From: Cyclobacterium lianum
GTDB taxonomy: Bacteria > Bacteroidota > Bacteroidia > Cytophagales > Cyclobacteriaceae
DNA length: 64,000 nucleotides
Direction: 5' to 3'
NCBI RefSeq assembly: GCF_900143075.1
Contig: NZ_FRCY01000005.1
Span: 186,001 to 250,000, forward strand
This document shows, one piece after another, positions 61,878 through 64,000 of this stretch. The translations under genes were made by a program, and so were the position numbers. The notes beneath the pieces were generated by a model. That model ran no database searches. It saw only the letters and a program-made list of their open reading frames with translations, and had not been told where the DNA came from. How positions within the stretch are numbered: the first letter of the stretch is position 1; each line of letters opens with the position of its first letter.

Positions 61878-64000
61878 TTTTTATAAAATGAAGATTTATA
61901 ATAGTCAGCCGCAGCTCTTCTTTGCCAACCTGCTCCACTGTATTTTCCAGTATTTGCTTTCAAGAAGGCATTCCAATTTGAATTCGAATTAGTCAATGCC
62001 CTAACTCCTTGCGATCCAGTTGCTCCGACCGTTTGCGAAAAAAACCGTGAACTCCCGACAATGAATGGCTTGCCTGTCGGATTAGGATCTGTTAGTGTTA
62101 ACCCCAACTCAATTGCAGACCCCATCATCTTAAGCCTACTCGTTAAATATCCGAACCTCATCTCATCATCTCTAGAAGAAATTGGCTGTGCTTTACCTTC
62201 CTTTTCAGCCTTGTTTATAAAACTTCCAAATACGTTGTCCGTTTTCCTGTATTCGTTTCTTAATTGGAAATCAGCCAAAGAATATTGGTAACCATTTTTC
62301 CTGTTATATGATTTATCATCGAATTGGGCATCGAAATTCGTTAATACCACGCTTTCTCTCAACCTGTAGACATATACTTCGCTGCCTGAAACACTACCAC
62401 GGCCCAACCTTTCGCCCTTACTATTAACCACATTCACAAATTGAACTTCGTTGCCTCCTAAATCACTTACCCATTCAATTTCCCCCGAATCAATATTATA
62501 ATTATACTCATCCAGCATCCCATCCGGATCAATCCTTAACAGCGGATTGTTCTGTACATAATTGTAGGGAGAGAGCCATTCCCTTTCGCTGGCCATGGGA
62601 TCCGGGCTGGTCCAGCGGCCTATTACAGGGTCAAAATACCTCGCCCCGTAATCGTACAAATTAAGGTTCAGGTCTTCTATCAGTTCCTTCCCATTATACA
62701 AATACCTGTTCTCCTTCACCCCCTCTCTTCGGTAGCCCAGGCCGGTCAATTCCAAGCCCCAGGGGTCATAGTGGGTTTCCTGAACGACGGGAGAAGGGGT
62801 CGTCTCAACGGTGAAATCGTCGAACCAGACGTTTTCTGATGTTTCGTTGACCAGGAAGGCTTCCATATAACCTTCCTGACTAATATACAGCTCTTTTTCC
62901 AGTTTTTCGTGACCATTGGCTGCTTTTTTGCTTAGCAACTCCTTGCCACTTTCGTAAAGTTTGCCCTCCCCGTCATACAAGGCATACATCATATAAGCTT
63001 CCGGTGCTTCTTTTTGCTGCAGGTCCCGGATCACCAGGTCTACGAGTTGAAAGACTCCCAAGCTGGTTGGGACTGATCCGGCCAGGCCAAATTCCCGCAG
63101 ATCTGCAATCAACCCTTCCCGGACACCCATTTTTACAAAATCCTCCGGGAGAACGCTGCTTTTGCGAGGATCCTCGTATTTGACCTGTACGGTAAGCTTG
63201 AGTCTGCTTCCTTTGCCTACTTCCTGCCGGCGGGAGGGCCCCAGCAGCCTGCCCCGGCTCGCATTCAGCCAGGCAACCTGGGTTCCTCCGGGTGTCGTAT
63301 TGTGCTCCGGGCCCAGCTGCCTGCTGGCCGCAATCTGACCAAAGGCTTCGGCTTCCGTTTTGCCATTGGTCATTTCCATGGTCGCTGTAACCCTTTCGGT
63401 TTGGGGTGCACGGAGAACCTGCCGCACATTCCCCAGGTGGTCCCTGAGGAAAAATTCATAGATGGCCTTTCCTGATTCAAATACCACCCGGCCCTCTTCA
63501 TGGAGCAGGTGGTCCAACCGGCCATTAACAAAAACAAAATCTCCGATATACTGCGTATCCTTTATCAGCTTTCCCTTGCGATACAATGTCTCTCTTAGCT
63601 TGCGCCCTTCTGCGTCGTAAGCATACCTCAATTGATCCCCATTGGAAAAGGTAAACTCTTCCGGCAGGTTCAGCAGGTTGTAGGAAATATCGGAAATACC
63701 TTTGTCCTGATTGATCCGCTGGTTTCCATTGGCATCATAGCTATACTGTCCGGGAAATGGCTTGGGTTTGAAATCAGCTGATATATGGGCGAGGCCGGAC
63801 TGGTCATCCATGACACGTGTGAGCTGGTTGCCAAACTCGCCCAGTCTGGGATCACTCTCGTACTGGTAATGCAGATCGTCCAGCAGCCCAAATTGATTTT
63901 CGCTGGTAGCGCCTCTCCTTTTCAGGGTTTTGATGTTTCCATTGGCATCATAGCTGATATGATCCAGCGAATACCGGTTATTTTCCCCGGCCGAGGTAGC
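61874..64000 (-). CDS. RHS-repeat polymorphic toxin, N-terminus beyond the window
   Basis: The frame is open to the right edge, leaving 708 visible C-terminal residues. YD repeats are visible (ISYDANGNIKTL, YSYDANGNQRI, YAYDAEGRKLRETLY). The RHS core runs YDPWGLELTGLGY, NRYLYNGKELIEDLNLNLYD, YGARYFDPVIGRWTSPDPMA and ENPLLRIDPDGM-like YNYVQNNPLLRIDPDGM. After this conserved junction come ~200 variable residues, the likely toxin domain, ending WNAFLKANTGKYSGAGWQRR and DYYKSSFYKK. RHS proteins form a shell that encloses and releases the toxin. The toxin activity is not recognised. Confidence 0.88.
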   Translation of the reverse strand, partial: ATSAGENNRYSLDHISYDANGNIKTLKRRGATSENQFGLLDDLHYQYESDPRLGEFGNQLTRVMDDQSGLAHISADFKPKPFPGQYSYDANGNQRINQDKGISDISYNLLNLPEEFTFSNGDQLRYAYDAEGRKLRETLYRKGKLIKDTQYIGDFVFVNGRLDHLLHEEGRVVFESGKAIYEFFLRDHLGNVRQVLRAPQTERVTATMEMTNGKTEAEAFGQIAASRQLGPEHNTTPGGTQVAWLNASRGRLLGPSRRQEVGKGSRLKLTVQVKYEDPRKSSVLPEDFVKMGVREGLIADLREFGLAGSVPTSLGVFQLVDLVIRDLQQKEAPEAYMMYALYDGEGKLYESGKELLSKKAANGHEKLEKELYISQEGYMEAFLVNETSENVWFDDFTVETTPSPVVQETHYDPWGLELTGLGYRREGVKENRYLYNGKELIEDLNLNLYDYGARYFDPVIGRWTSPDPMASEREWLSPYNYVQNNPLLRIDPDGMLDEYNYNIDSGEIEWVSDLGGNEVQFVNVVNSKGERLGRGSVSGSEVYVYRLRESVVLTNFDAQFDDKSYNRKNGYQYSLADFQLRNEYRKTDNVFGSFINKAEKEGKAQPISSRDDEMRFGYLTSRLKMMGSAIELGLTLTDPNPTGKPFIVGSSRFFSQTVGATGSQGVRALTNSNSNWNAFLKANTGKYSGAGWQRRAAADYYKSSFYKK

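Noticed and set aside
1-64000. CRISPR array, prophage or insertion sequence
   Set aside because: No regularly spaced repeat array, phage structural gene, transposase or integrase was seen anywhere in the window.

Overview
The window reads as a chromosomal segment of a gliding, probably aerobic member of the Bacteroidota, most likely in the Cytophagales. Evidence: a complete gldA-gldF-gldG gliding ABC transporter, a lipoprotein-type TamA (TamL-like), a PorV-like outer membrane protein, an enlarged Lgt, oxygen-dependent HemF, a tRNA gene without encoded CCA, occasional TTG starts, and repeated copies of the Bacteroidota -7 promoter element TAnnTTTG. No prophage, insertion sequence or CRISPR array was found. 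Both edges cut genes: nadE on the left and an RHS-repeat gene on the right.

Layout. 1-7.2 kb: NAD synthetase (5' end missing), lgt, yidD, a BamA-like barrel, and a coupled pair of outer membrane genes (a PorV-like protein and a helix-hairpin-helix barrel). 7.2-9.9 kb: mscL and oligopeptidase B. 10.0-14.1 kb: a four-gene operon of a permuted ATP-grasp enzyme, an alpha-E protein, the proteasome homologue Anbu and a transglutaminase-like protease. 14.1-20 kb: a structured intergenic stretch, a membrane metallophosphoesterase and an RND efflux permease with its adaptor. 20.2-25.5 kb: a TrmH-family methyltransferase divergent from tamL, then hemF, a PAP2 phosphatase and riboflavin synthase. 25.6-28.8 kb: pcm, a thioesterase, a protein that may be a DNA polymerase III psi-like subunit, a DUF3817 protein and an unrecognised protein with kinase-fold signatures. 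28.9-33.9 kb: dps with a striking inverted repeat in its promoter, then an operon of four exported proteins ending in a large leucine-rich-repeat protein.

34.2-39.5 kb holds a TlpA-like oxidoreductase, gatB and alaS. 39.7-43.4 kb holds an M23 peptidase, a MerR regulator, dprA and a lipoprotein. 43.4-48.1 kb holds dnaN and gldAFG. 48.3-58.6 kb is a long leftward run: pgk, a Sua5-type threonylcarbamoyl-AMP synthase, a TPR lipoprotein, a NUDIX hydrolase, an unknown protein, recQ, comEC, a small barrel, a GNAT acetyltransferase and phoH. After the SAM hydrolase gene and tRNA-Leu(CAA) at 59.7 kb the character changes: long gene-poor stretches with short repeats, a lone HicB-like gene, and an RHS polymorphic-toxin gene overlapping a lipoprotein gene. 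This looks like an accessory region.

The most promising under-described items are the four-gene export/LRR operon (29.5-33.9 kb), in which all four products appear to share a divergent domain; the kinase-like protein at 27.7 kb; the Anbu/ATP-grasp operon; and the candidate psi-like clamp-loader protein at 26.8 kb. DprA, ComEC, RecQ and the HhH barrel together suggest a DNA-uptake capacity. All assignments come from reading the sequence; no searches were run.
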